From NCBI GenBank assembly GCA_947650285.1, contig CANTFL010001483.1, forward strand, positions 24,283 through 88,282: 64,000 nucleotides of DNA, written 5' to 3'. The notes under the pieces are model-generated. The model searched no databases, was not told the origin of the DNA, and worked only from the letters and a program-made list of their open reading frames with translations. Positions 23,630 through 35,664 of the stretch are shown here, one piece after another. This DNA comes from Hyaloperonospora brassicae. Its lineage: Eukaryota; Oomycota; Peronosporomycetes; Peronosporales; Peronosporaceae. The stretch's first letter is position 1. The number at the start of each line of letters is the position of its first letter. A program made the position numbers and the translations under genes.

Positions 23630-24480
23630 TAACTGGAATTTGAAATTCATATTATTACGAATTAGCTATTAACGCCCGTTATTTTTGTGCTCACGAGATA
23701 ATGAACAGTCAATACATAGATAAGAATATGGAATCCGAAATCGAGTTAGCGGAGGTGATTGTATTTCTCCTTTCAATATTTGGAGATTTTGATCAGCTGT
23801 CGTACTATGTAGCATTAATTTGCACACAAAGTCTTTATGAATCAATTTCATACAGTGAATAGATGTGAGAAATTGATGGCGGTTCACTCAGTTTAGGGCG
23901 CTTTACACTTACGTGTTGAAACTGCAAGTTGCACGTGTGTCGACAAAAAAGATCTATTCTACACGGTCGCATTTTGGAAATGTTGTATGATTCTATGTGC
24001 TGTCTAATCCAACACAAAAATATAGGTAAGTTGTTCTTACTTGTATATTGGAATCCAATAACGAAACAACCGGCCAGGGGGACGATAAACTACGTTTGGC
24101 GCGTATTAAAGTACAAGTCATTTGTTATGCTTGGTGTTTATCTTTCATTAACAATATGACTCAAAATTCGTATAAAGTAAATTGGATTGGATTAAATTAT
24201 CTGGTAATCATATATATAATGATCTATGGTCGGGTCGCGTAGACGAACAACAAGCAAACGTCCTAGCGATATAGCGCCACATGCTGTGAACGAAACAGCG
24301 GCTAAAAGGTCGGTACAATTCCGATCGCCATTATTAGTTTTTAAAACGCGACCAGATTGGGTAGATTGCTCAGCTGGTGCAAGTTTATAAATATATGAGC
24401 CACAACACGCGATATAAGATCTTGTATGCGCAATCCGTAGTTATGCATTTGCGATCCAATATTCGATTACGGAAGAGATA
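23630..24480. other. AT-rich intergenic DNA
   Basis: No gene is supported. Short overlapping open frames at 23929-24242 lack recognisable domains. Confidence 0.5.
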
Positions 24481-24489
24481 ATTGTACTG

Positions 24490-24760
24490 GATAAGGGCCA
24501 CATCATACTTCAGGAGGGTGATGTTGAGGTGGAGAGACGATCACAAGTTTCTTGTTTCTTGTGATAAGCACTCTTCACTGGCCCCCGGAATACCAGCCTG
24601 TTTGAGGATTAGCTTCATTTTCGCGCTTGTACCTTCCTCATCTCGTGCACTCGTCGTAGGCGGGGCTGAACTCTTTCAGGTGGAACCGAGTCGAAGGAAA
24701 ATCATACCCGTTCCTTTGTTGGGGTGGATGTGACCGTTCTGAATTCTCACACGATCACGG
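24490..24760 (-). mobile_element. Possible highly diverged LTR remnant
   Basis: The stretch starts GAGGTGGAGAGACGATCACAA and later has GGCGGGGCTGAACTCTTTC. This echoes the order of blocks in the inverted element-B LTR (GGTGGAGTGGTGATCACAA ... GTTGCGCTCTTC). Similarity is weak and seen only by eye. Confidence 0.3.
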
Positions 24761-24787
24761 GTTGACTTATTAAGAACCAGGCGTAAG

Positions 24788-25000
24788 TCAATTCGGTCTC
24801 GGCGATATCACTATATCCCATCGGTAAATATATGGTTCATTTGACCTTCTATCAATTTGAAACGCCTTAGGATCCTCCACCCTGCCCTTTACTATTTCTT
24901 TGCATTCAAAAGCAGGTTGGGGTTCTAAGGCGAGTTCTTGATCTTCGGCCAGATAATACATTCCTATTTTTGCACTGGATGCTTGTAATTTTCTGATCAT
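24788..25000 (-). other. Short open frame, unknown, possibly a transposon remnant
   Basis: A 70-codon frame with a protein-like composition (acidic/basic, containing KGRVEDPKAFQIDRR) that ends just beside the LTR-like remnant. No family was recognised. It may be a relic of the same old element. Confidence 0.25.
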
Positions 25001-25324
25001 CGGAAGTCCAGCAATTTATAATGAAAAAGAATCCAAGAGACACATACTGAACAACAATCAAACTCTATGTCTTCTATATATATTCAAACCAAAATGCGAC
25101 CTTTCCCACTTATATCTTTAGAGCCGCTGCCACGCGTCATTTCCCCTAAGATCGATCTTTGTGCCATGTGGTTCACCTCATGAACTCGCGAACCTCCGAT
25201 AGCGGATAGAAAGATATGGTACATACCCACGAAAAAATTGTGGTAAATGGATGATATGTGTGGCATACATCAACAAAATACCGTGATATGGCCTCGAATA
25301 GCGGATATCAGATCCCAGATTGCG

Positions 25325-25390
25325 ATGTGTGGTGCGCAGCTGACAAGTGGTGTGTGGTGCACAGCTGACAAATGGAGTGTGGTACAAATA
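25325..25390. repeat. 25-bp minisatellite, about 2.6 copies
   Basis: The unit GTGTGGTGCRCAGCTGACAA plus five bases repeats at 25325 and 25350, then decays from 25375. Confidence 0.7.
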
Positions 25391-26929
25391 GGGAATTTAC
25401 CGCAGATCTCGTTTAGATCGCGGATATCGATGTGTGGTCAGGCGAATAGATACACTGCGATCCCCTCCATGATAGAGGTCATAGCGTATTGCGGGATTCG
25501 TGATTACGAATCACGAGTCTGGGATGCATTTCTTCTGCATAATGCGATCTCGCACTGAAATTCATGTGGTAATTCATGGCGGATCGCGCAGTCGCAGACC
25601 TCGTGCTTGGCTCCATCTTGGTTTTACTGCGATCTCGTCATATCATGTCAAATCGCGGGCGCAGAGCATGTACGCTTCATGACTCGTCACACCTAATACT
25701 TAAACGATCTTGTCTTTAATAGTATATTGCGCCAGCAGATCGGAGTTTGTAATCGAACGATTATTTACAGCCATGTTATACATGACCGCAATTGTGCTCT
25801 GCAAAACGTGGGTTTAAATATAGCGAGTCGGATCAAATGTTTCTCTATCCTTGTTTATTACCATTAATCTCGCCTCGGGGGTAAAAACACAGTTCGGCAA
25901 CCGTCACAAACAGATTTAAATAATGCGACGGGGCTATTGCGAAAATCTCCACTAATCATCTGTTTATTCTCACTTAGTCTAAGCGCTACCTCTTCTTTCG
26001 TAACAACATTACGTGGCTACTTTGCCATGATTTCAACGCGGTGTACACGGGGCTGCCATTCAATTGTTTGTAAACTGAATTCATCGTCGATTGTAGGCTC
26101 AATCAAAACAAATTTCCAATTTACATCGTAGTAAAGCGTCGGCTTCTATTTTGCTTTGGTTTGTTGTACGATCCGAAATCAAAGAAAATCGAATGACGGC
26201 CCCTACTGTTTGTTGCGTGGATTGTATGTCTGGGCGCGTCGAGGACTCTTAATACCTCCAATTTGTTATCGGATGCATGAAAACCTTAATGAGTCACGAT
26301 AAAAGATCGCAAAGACGGCTTAGGTGATCAGAAAAAAGAGTTTAAACGCATAGATCTGGAAGGAAATGTCAAGCTTAAAGTGTCCGGATATCTCGTATTG
26401 AGCACCACTAGAGCACCTGCAATTGTGTAATCATCATCTTACGCCCGACTTCCAAACCCCATGATCGCTGCATCGATCAGAATTGGCTTAAGTCTACCAG
26501 AGAGTGACACGCCCTGTCGACGGGTATGCAAGGTTAAGAAGCAAATCCTATACACGATTTCGGCCCTTTTTTCGTCACTCAATTGTGTTGGGTTTAGTAG
26601 AGGTTAATAATCACATCAGCAAGTTTATACACCGCGCTCCTCCAAATTGACACTAGTACGATAAATTGATTTCAAGTGATACAATATCTTGGCATTCGAT
26701 GCAATAATGAATTATGCAAACATCTAAGCATTATATCCCATTATTGGGCACACCCACAATATATGGACATCTCTACAATCTAAAAATTATTGAAGACAAT
26801 TTACGCACTCGCGATACTATCTGAGAACGGGCCACGTAAATTTGACACGCGATTAAGAAGGCAATCTTGCCAAACCTGGTGCCGACTGAATGATTAATGT
26901 TCATGCAGTGTAGGCATATTAATAATTCC

Positions 26930-27352
26930 ACTATAAATTTACTTCATTGGGATTAGGCTTTTAATTATACAAGCCGAAAGCGATACAGAATTGCATGACG
27001 GAGAGAATGATTGATTTATTGACAACTTGTTGAACCGATTCACAAGTCTCTTGCCAATAACATTAACCAGGTTGGTATATAGATACCTCAAGAATAAATC
27101 AATCAAGGTCTGACAGAGCAAGCTGCGCAAAGGATTAACTACCAAAATGCGTGGATCAATCTGGATGCCTCCAATCAGGCACGTCTGATAAGCTTCCAGA
27201 AAGCAAGACCAGGCAAAGTCAAGCATGTACACCATGGAAAGAGCGCTCATCGACAAATTTGAGCGTCGCTGTGTTGCTACATGTCCATACCCAGATACTA
27301 GTACGAAGATTTACTTGGAAATTTACAACCTCTTATGCGCAAACTGCTAGCG
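26930..27352 (+). pseudogene. Decayed protein-coding remnant, family unknown
   Basis: One plus frame reads protein-like from about 27052 (LANNINQVG) to 27260 (...KVKHVHHGKSAHRQI) with two stops. A second frame continues with CPYPDTSTKIYLEIYNLLC (to the TAG at 27350). The frame switch and stops suggest a fossil gene. I could not name it. Confidence 0.3.
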
Positions 27353-29412
27353 ATAACGATATCTTCTTAGCTGAAGGCAAATATCTCTAGACATCACAGT
27401 TAAATAATATTCAAGGCAAAAAAGTTTAAGTAGTACACACATCAGGAGTATACCCTTCGTTAGTAGGTAGGTATGCGTGCATTGAGAAGTGGACGATAGG
27501 CTCAGCAAATTATTATGAGTTGGCTTCTCTACACCGGTCAGTCAGGTCGTTAATCTTTTAATTGCGAAGTCCGTATCGAATCCGACCGGGGTGCGAGAGC
27601 ATCACGCTCAGCTAGAGTGAAAAGACTATGGGTCGACAGATCGTCCCGATCATTCGACGGCTGCTTAACCCAGACCCGAAGCTTAAACGCGAAATCGCCC
27701 CAGATGTCCAATGTTGCACGAAACTCTTACTACCCGTGAATCGCCTCTGTTTGTTGACTGCCATTGAATTGAGTGGAATACACTCGCTGCTGATAAGCTG
27801 AGTTCACCGCGAATCGTCATATGTGCACTTAAGTCTCCAGTTCTAATACGCGAATGCTGATGAGAAAAGGACAACCCTGCACCGATCGGTCCGTGTGTTC
27901 GGCTGCTACCGCACCAATTGTAACTTTTTCCTACAGCATTTTCCCTCGGGGATCGGACGCTGGAAAGTTGAGGACATCTATCTTGGGATCGGCTGTTATA
28001 TGGCTCAATCTTACCAGATAACTGTTAATTTCTTGTACCAGTACCAGGATGTGCGCTGTTCGAACTTCACGTACACTGTATTTACAGAAAAGTAAAAAAT
28101 CTGAGCTACTCTTACTAATAAGGGAAGAATGGTAGAGCCATTTACTATAATAAATACAGGCTCTTCTGATAAATCCACCTTCTATTACTTTCAATATAGT
28201 AAACTACAAAATATAAAATAAGAATATCACTCACCACACATTGACTGCGTGTAGCAGCGATTGGTGGTTTATTTCGGTAATGTTATGGCTTACATCAACC
28301 AATAGTTTAGCAATGGCGAATAGTACCTGCCTCGTAGCTATTTATCCAGTATTGAAACGCAAGAGGACTATAGTTACATATTTCTAATTATTTAAGGAGA
28401 TTTATGGGTACACACCCTTTCTTCAATACGCACACCCCTTAAAATAGAGTCCCTTTTCAAGTGTCGTAACCTCTTTAACTAGGTACTGCACACTTTTACA
28501 TACAACAGTGCAGTCAAAATATTTATTGCTACGTACACACCCCTCCATATTAGAGACCTCTTTTGTGTCAGCACACAACCTCGCGTATGACTTCCTCTCT
28601 CACTTCCGGTAATAAGTAATCATAATACTACTTTTTCCCAAATTTATTAGCGTCCAGAACAACGTCAACAACGACTAAGATGCGAGCAGCAATGTAGCCG
28701 TACGGCCGCGAGAGCTCCCGCGGCGATAATCAACGAGGTGCAGCATGTGACCTGCGCGGTGCTCTGCTATTTGTCGTGTCCTCCATCTATCTCGTTGTTG
28801 TGCTGTACGAGATTCTCCGTTTGCTAGAGCACACTGTCTGCATGACGTCAAGAAACCGCCTTGTTACTGAGTGGACCGGCGTTTGCGCGCGGAAGGCAAC
28901 GCATAAACTTTCACTTCTTTGACGCAGCCACTTAAAGCCAATCAGTCGTTTGTCAATTGACGTCGCACTATGGTTAGGTGAAAAATTACCACGACTCGAG
29001 CAGGTGGGCAGGCGACGCATATACACATCGGGGTTCTTGTGTCTGTATAAATTTGTCCTCTGGCTAATGATTTGCTGGCTTTTGTAGATGTGAAATGTGT
29101 AATCGACCAGATCATACGCTCGGAGCCGCTGCGGTCAACATTTGACAGTGCAGCAGCGCCGGACAATCTAACAATTATAATTTGTTATCAGATATATCCC
29201 GCTGGAAACGAACGCTCATGCACCTACGGGTTCTGTGAGCTCGTCGGGGAAGACGACTGTCACCGCTCACAACTTGTGTCTTCTCAGATCGACGCTGTTT
29301 GTGCAACCGTCGGTCATTTACGAGGCGTCTGGTGTTTTATACTCGGATCGCCTGTTAAATCACTCGTATCTGCTGATGGGTTATTGTTTTTGGATGCGGT
29401 GTTGGGGCCCAC
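27353..29412. other. Gene-poor DNA with imperfect repeats; old insertion site at its right end
   Basis: No gene is supported. Two imperfect copies of a motif of about 31 bp (ACRCACCCC...TAGAGNCC...TTTT) lie at 28426-28457 and 28531-28563. The last 400 bp are GC-richer and open in two plus frames (29072-29425 and 29235-29465), which are interrupted at 29412 by element A. Confidence 0.45.
29408..29412. repeat. Target-site duplication of element A (left)
   Basis: CCCAC directly precedes the TG of the left LTR and recurs directly after the CA of the right LTR at 51740-51744. A 5-bp duplication is usual for Ty3/gypsy elements. Confidence 0.85.
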
Positions 29413-29854
29413 TGCAACGGGGTAGCCCGTTACATAAAACTTTTATAAGAATAAAATGGCAATAAAGAATATTACGCTGATTATTCTTGTAATTATATCA
29501 TTAAGTATAGTGATATTGTTGGGATGACTGAAGAATCTACTCATTGGTTGATATTATGACTATATCAACCCACCAGTCAATGCTAGACGCGCGCAATGGG
29601 TGGTGAGTAGTTGTAACCATACGTTTAGCTATATAAATATAATTAAGTCATGACAAACAGAGAAACACGAGTAATGTGACTTAATTGAATTAAATATGTT
29701 TTTTTACTTTTTCTTACAACTAGAGCCTTGATTTAGTTGTACATACTCCTTCTGCGTAGTGCTTACACTTAGCAAGGCACTGACATTCACTGTTGGCAGT
29801 AAAAGTTGACTTCGTACTATCAGACCAGTATGTAGCTGTCGCTGAGCCGTTTCA
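29413..29854 (+). repeat. Left LTR of element A
   Basis: Starts TGCAACGGGGTAGCCCG and ends in TTTCA. Aligns end to end with 51300-51739, sharing long blocks such as AAGTATAGTGATAT and TCTACTCATTGGTTGATA. Confidence 0.92.
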
Positions 29855-29856
29855 CC

Positions 29857-29872
29857 TGGTAGCACTTTATAC
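29857..29872 (+). other. Primer-binding site of element A, initiator-Met type
   Basis: TGGTAGCA begins two bases after the LTR end. Eukaryotic initiator tRNA-Met ends in UGCUACCA, its complement, so priming by tRNA-iMet is likely. Confidence 0.7.
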
Positions 29873-30539
29873 ACAGTCCAAGGACCACAATCGCATCGCC
29901 CAGCATGAACTTGCTGGACGATGAAGAAGACAACAACTTTCACGGAATCCGTAAAAATACTCAAAATTAGGCAATTTGAATGAAGTGCAATCAAAGGAAT
30001 GAATTTGACCGTCGGCGGAAGAAGATATCTGGGCCATGCTAACTCACAATGGATAGAGACCAGCAGCATTCCGTCGTCAGCAATCTTTTGTAACGAGAAC
30101 TTGATGGAACACCAGCCAAGGTGACCTTGTTGCAATAACACGATCATCAGGGGACTGGAGACTTAAGACAGCTACAGTATCAGTCAACCGAGTCGACGCG
30201 TTAGCGTCTACGGGAATTTATAAGGCTAGATATCTCCAAGTACCGAGGAATCGAGGAAGGCTCCCTGTTTAAATGAATCGTCGAGGTATACGCTATAATA
30301 TAGGCTCGCCGGAACTACGATGAGCAAATTCAAGTCGCATTTGCTCAGTCATACTTGGCAGGGGACGCCACAAATTGATCCCTAAGCCTAAAGTTGCACA
30401 ACCGATAATCGGTTCGGGTCGATTAGCATCTGCAAGATCTGCTCAATGAAACGTTTGATCGACCCAGGGCAGATTTAGCACTTTATCAGAGCTATTGCAA
30501 CTGAAACATGTTAAGTGTAAGGCTCACGCTTACGCCCAA

Positions 30540-30885
30540 CATGTGCGTTAACTTGCAAATATTATGTTATCGAACCTGTGAGTGAATTTGGGCAGATCAC
30601 AATATTTATTTAAGGACTTGCAGATGGTATCGTCAAGGGCCACATGTTCTGCGGAGAGCTTAAGACGCTCTCAAAATAGATCTACGCTGTGAAGCAGAAA
30701 GACTTTAGTGTGAGACGGGCTCACACTACTTTGCCCCTTATCGTCCCCAGAGAAGACAAGCGGTCGGAGGTCTAGAGCCAATGGACCTATGTAATGTCGA
30801 TGTTGAGATGACTTGCCCTGCGAACGAAAAGCGGTTACTGAGATGCCATCGCTGTCACAAGCTGGCACACAACGCAAACGAATAA
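30540..30885 (+). pseudogene. gag remnant of element A with damaged zinc knuckle
   Basis: Frame fragments resemble the gag C-terminus. At 30844-30885 the frame reads CHRCHKLAHNANE and then a stop. This is a CX2CX4HX4C zinc knuckle whose last cysteine position is occupied by TAA. Other parts are full of stops. Confidence 0.65.
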
Positions 30886-31143
30886 AGTATTCCTAGACAA
30901 GGTCCTCGCGGTGCTGAGCGTAGTAAATGTCCACCAGCCAGAAGAACTGGGGTACGAGGTTCTGATGCTATTGCAAAGCCGCATGAGCGAGGTGGACCGT
31001 AAAAAAGGTCGAATTCATTAGGGGCGGAGCGCCATACTGATCCAGCAACACGAAGATAATTTGCAAATATCTTGACAAAGGTTGCTCCCGACACATAGCC
31101 TCTATGTGTCTCTGCACCTGGTGATGAGGGATAACTCATCACC

Positions 31144-31521
31144 TTGACGTTGGAAGTGACAAAGTACTTGCCAATTTGCGCCCTTGTTGACTGTGGGGCG
31201 TCGAACAATTTTTGTTTTCTCGAGTCACTAAGGGCTGAAAGAGTCAACTTCGTCGAACGAAAGATCCCTCGGACGCGGATGACGGTGTGCGTAGCGACAA
31301 GCGCATCGATCACTGTGAAGAATCGAATATTAGGAATACACTACACGCTAGAAGGCAAAACGTACGATGATAATCTCATCGTACTAGATTTGGATGACAA
31401 AGTTGACGTCATCCTAGGACTTCCTTGGCTCAGGAGATACGAGCTTCGCGTGTGCTGGCATCATCGATCCGTGAAGATACCTGCCACTTGTTCATCAGAA
31501 AGCCAAGAGATGGCCATCTGA
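31144..31521 (+). pseudogene. Aspartic protease region of element A
   Basis: Retropepsin-like domain. The catalytic loop is ALVDCGASNN (Asp at 31189) and the hydrophobic flap end VILGLPWL is about 75 residues later. It would process the Gag-Pol polyprotein. The frame ends early at 31521; the following 31425-31955 open frame overlaps it and lacks recognisable domains. Confidence 0.8.
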
Positions 31522-32301
31522 TGAACGTCTTGGAACGCCCACAAGCGTGTGGGTGTACGGCACGTGAGAGCGATGGCCTAACTCGTGGTACGGTCGTCAT
31601 TACGACTGTACAAGACCGCAGTGAAGATGATCACTACACTGTAGAGAAAGCTCCCAGCGACTGCGCAAATACACAGGTGGCGCCGAAGGTCCACCATTCG
31701 AATAAGTCGATTGGACTGGGACATGAATGCATGCCGAGCGCGCAACAATCTAGAGAGAAGAAACCGGTTGCGAATTATCGGCAACAAGGAGGTAATAGGT
31801 CGACAAAGAAGTCGACCGTAGACGATCGTTACCTGACTACGGTTGAGCAGCCACTGTCAGGAGACGTGGAGGAAAGGAGTCCCACGTACTTAAGAAAGAC
31901 GTTTCTCAAGTGGTCAATGCTGAGGGAGAGAGCCCCTAGCTTCCTGTGGATGTGAATACCCAGGAATTAACTAAAAATATAATGTCTTGGTCAATGACGG
32001 ATCAAGTGTATGCGCTTAGACACTTAATATGATTGCATTCCAGAAAATAACTTCAGAGATAACTCAATTGCAGAAGTTGAAGCCAAAACGGTTGTTAAGT
32101 GATCTGCGTAGTAGCAAGGCCAAGCAGATCTGTGTACTCGTCGCGGAGGACGAAAACGTCACCAAAATTGGGTCTACAATGGTGTTAAATGATAAAGAAC
32201 GGGTTCTTAGTAGCTCATCGATGGGCGAAAGCGTCGTCGATGAGAAGATTCGGATTGAGTGAAATGCATCTTGATCGTGAGAGTCGCTCCCGGCAAATCC
32301 T

Positions 32302-33006
32302 TTGCATAAGGATTTGATCGAATTTAGGGATGTATGCCCTAAATCCGTGTCTTGCGAGCTAGAAAAGGATAAAGAAACTCGTCATGAGTGCAAGCTCAAA
32401 CCGAGCTCGAAGTACTGTGTCATGAAGCAGTTGCCACTGCCTCATGACCAGCTGCAAGCGATCGACAAGCTCTTAACCGATCGCTTAGCGGCAGGCCATG
32501 TGGAGAAATCAACTTCTTCTCACAGCTTTCCGGCCTTCTGTGTTCGAAAGGCCACAGGACGATGGCGGATAGTGCACACGTATAACAAATTGAATGCTGC
32601 AACGTTACCGGCTCAGACGCCGATACCGAGAAAGGACGTTATTATAGATGGTATGTCAAAGAGTACCATCTTTTCGTCCATGGATCTGGTGGATGCCTTC
32701 TATCAGATCTTCATGCGTGTACGGGACATCCCGTACACAGCAGTGAGCACCCCAAGCGGTATGCTGTAAGAGTGGCTAGTGATACCACATCGGCTAGGCG
32801 ACGCCCCTGCATCGTTCAACAGATTTGTTACAAGTCTGATGAGACCGGTGCGAGATATCGCACTGAGTTATTTTGACGATGTGTTCGTTCATTGCGGAAC
32901 TATGGACGGAAAGACGGAAGTGAAATTTTACAGAGCACACGTTTGTGAGGCTTTACAACCTATGCCCAAGCATAAGTTGTACGCCAACTTCATGAAGTGT
33001 AGATAA
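32302..33006 (+). pseudogene. Reverse transcriptase of element A, 5' part
   Basis: RT fingers and palm: RWRIVHTYNKLN, SSMDLVDAFYQI (first catalytic Asp) and SYFDDVFVH (catalytic YFDD at 32869-32880). A TAA at 32767 interrupts the frame where this family normally has Trp (GML-W-EWLV). The last codons before the left LTR of B are NFMK; the rest of the RT continues after 47500. The tail TGTAGATAA belongs to element B. Confidence 0.9.
32994..32997. repeat. Target-site duplication of element B (left)
   Basis: GAAG precedes the presumed TG start of LTR-L and recurs at 47497-47500 after the CA end of LTR-R. Deleting everything between restores a continuous RT frame (…MK then C/R-IIGA). Confidence 0.7.
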
Positions 33007-34256
33007 ATGCAGAAAATAATGATGGAAAGTGTGGATCGCGCCTACCGCATTAAGTGCGACATCGATTTTATTGGTGGAGTGCGCTAGGAGATAGGCCTGT
33101 TGGCACAAATGATGGGACTTACCGACTGAATGACAAAAATCGACTGTGGAAATTATGCGGATTGATCCACCTAACGGTCAAGAAGGAGTATAGTAAAGGA
33201 TCGACGACTAACCGATCACGATCCGCGATCAAGGACTTGGATCACCAAGTTACAAGGAACAGATCGCTCAAGGGGTGAACATCAACTGAAGTAATGGATC
33301 GCTAACGACAATGGAAAATAGACAAATATGGAAGCAAGCTGGAAGAATGGATTTTCAAGATTTTCAAACATGCGAGGTCTCAAAAGTAACGGTGATTCGA
33401 CGGTGGATGCTAGATCAGAGACTCGAGAGATTGACCACGATCCATCTTGGGTGTGTAACGCTTGATTGTGTGGACACATACTTGTGTGGACACATGATTG
33501 ATGTGGATCACATACAACGATCCACCACGGAGCGATCCTCCCCGAGCGATCCACCACCTAACGATCCGTTACGGAGCGATCCGCCACCCGAGTATCTGCC
33601 GTGGACCACATGGTGCACGAGGTGAATTACATAGACAGGCGATACGCAACAGTGATCTAGCGAACAGATAGGCATATTCATTGGTTTTGGATTTGCTTGG
33701 TTGACATTAAAGAGAATTGAATTTGCAACGAAAGACACGCGTTGACTTCTCCCGGGTAGTAAATTTTTCCTCCCGTTGAATAGAGAGCGGCATGTGTCTT
33801 TACAAACTTCGCCTTTGGATTGTCTTGGCCAGGCGGAATATCAGTTCTCACCCGCCCAACTGCGGTCGGAGCAGTAAACGTAGCGGTTCAGATTCAAGGT
33901 CGCGAGATGGCTCAAGTGGTCAGAAGGCTTGCGGATCAAGCATCAACTTTAGATACAGGCGACTTTGGGAGAGCACCTAAGTGTAATTGCGATCGAGTAA
34001 AGAGTTTCCACTTGATCCACCCCATGTTTGATCGGGTGAAGAATTTCCGCCCGATCAACCTCCATCCCCAAAACGGTCAAGTCCAGATTCAACTCAAGTC
34101 CACCAAGAAGAGCGCAACCCTCCCCACCGAAGGGTACGCAAGGTGAGCAAGAAGACACAGAGCACGGAATCGGGGTACCCCCTTTCGTTAGTCGGACGTC
34201 CGGGCGCCAGTGGGGAGTCGAGATCAGAAGGAATTTATAGTCACCACTCCAACACA
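32998..34256 (+). repeat. LTR-L, left LTR of element B
   Basis: Collinear with 46143-47496 and, inverted, with 44860-46141. Ends in CCAACACA. Its first 25 bp (TGTAGATAAATG...) do not match the other copies, so the exact 5' end rests on the target duplication. Confidence 0.88.
33516..33592 (+). repeat. Degenerate 15-bp minisatellite within LTR-L (5 copies)
   Basis: Five units of the type A(A/G)CGATCCNCCACGG, all centred on CGATCC. The same block occurs in the other two LTR copies (about 45507-45589 and 46753-46832). Confidence 0.75.
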
Positions 34257-34257
34257 A

Positions 34258-34275
34258 TGGTACGCGTGCCCGGGT
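34258..34275 (+). other. Primer-binding site of element B
   Basis: TGGTACGCGTGCCCGGGT begins one base after the LTR end. Its complement ends in CCA and looks like a tRNA T-stem plus acceptor 3' half. It is not complementary to the array tRNA-Leu, whose site would begin TGGTGGCCAAT. Confidence 0.65.
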
Positions 34276-35011
34276 CTTCTATGAATCGGGATTTCGCCGT
34301 GAGTCTCTGAGAGAAGAAGTCAACATCAAGACTGAACCTGGGATAGAAGCAACATCGAAAAAGAGGTCGTCGCAGACGCGTGAGATTGAAGAATCTTCAA
34401 ATCTTTAAAGTTTTAAAAGAGGATTTGACGAAACCTTAAAGGAAAGACGAAGATCCGTTGCACTATATGGAAGGTAAACCCCCACCCCCTCCTGAGGTTC
34501 CCTTCTGGAGCCACCGCGGATCGAGCTGCAAAGCACTATGTGCAGGATGATAGTCCTATGGGAACCCCTAAACGATTTCCATTCATATCAGACAAACCAT
34601 CAGAAATGATGAAGAAAGAAGCGAGGCGTTTGGACGACTTTAAGAGGCTGGCCGCGGTGAAACAAGATTGAAACGTCTCCAAGAATAGGCAGGCCGGAGA
34701 CAAGGTCAAGACGGAGAAGATGAATCAAGCCTCGCAGTCAGTGGATCGTGAAATAAATTTGAAGATTGGCGATTCGACGAAATCAGCCGGGAATATCATT
34801 TGAAGGACTGAAGAAGATGTTGTCGAGCGACACTGTGCTGTAGACGATAAGGCCGAAACCGACCGGATCGCTACGCGGACCGATATCAGCACCCAAACCA
34901 ACTACCAACATGTTGGAGGCGCTCCGGCGTCTAATTAACCTATTAACGGAGGCGTGGTTCACTGCTTGAGCATTCAATGCGCAAACGCTACTAGAGTGCA
35001 ACCAAGGTCGA

Positions 35012-35656
35012 TTGATCGCTGCCGAACAGTCGCTGTTTGAGACTTTGAGCTCACTCATAGGCATACGTGACCCCGGAGACAACCCGACCCCGCCGATCGG
35101 CACTACGGATCAACGGATCACGCCGCGAGTCACAATTGATCAAGTTCCTACACCGGTAAACGATTCCCCATTCCCCAATGATGAACACACTGGATCGCCC
35201 CGTTATGCTTCAGAGGAATCAGAAGAGAACTCGAACGATTCCTCTCGAGATCCAACGGATGTCGCTAGGCCCAAAAAAGGGCGCAGATACATCGCGGGAG
35301 AATTTAAACGGAACGATGCGGAGGCGCTATCTGAAAAGCCACCGGCGACGCGATTCCCGTATATGGTGGAATCAGATCAGGTGTATTCCTATTTTCGAGC
35401 AGCCGTGGAGAAACTTGAGCTAGAACACGCCCGTATGAACGCCGGGCGAGTGGATATTCACCTACCCGATCCGGAGATTGATGTGCCAGATGTGAACATG
35501 GAGTCGGTTGAATCGCGTCTTAGTAGATCGCACGACCATGATTGTGGGCGCCAAGACCAAGGTAATATAAGATTACCACAGGTTGCAACAGCAGGGACAC
35601 GGATGGTGGTGGTTGTTCTAACCAAAGTATATGGATGTCTGTCATGGCCTAACTGA
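35012..35656 (+). pseudogene. gag N-terminal region of element B
   Basis: An open frame of about 214 codons with an acidic, Ser/Pro-rich middle, then a segment with PYMVESDQVYSYFRAAVEKL. The first codon is TTG and the frame upstream meets a stop, so the true start is lost or unclear. It lies 5' of the capsid-like segment in the expected gag position. Confidence 0.6.
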
Positions 35657-35664
35657 AAGAATTC

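Noticed and set aside
24045..24242. HNH or homing-endonuclease zinc-loop fragment (ILESNNETTG-like)
   Set aside because: Only one short resemblance; no catalytic His/Asn motif and no conserved flanks.
28426..28563. Terminal repeats of a small DNA transposon
   Set aside because: The two similar motifs are direct, imperfect and lack a target duplication or inverted partner.
29704..30147. 147-codon minus ORF across the left LTR and leader of element A
   Set aside because: It lies over the LTR and primer site and has no domain; a chance frame.
34258..34275. Element B primed by the array tRNA-Leu
   Set aside because: The primer site does not match the tRNA-Leu 3' end (would need TGGTGGCCAAT).
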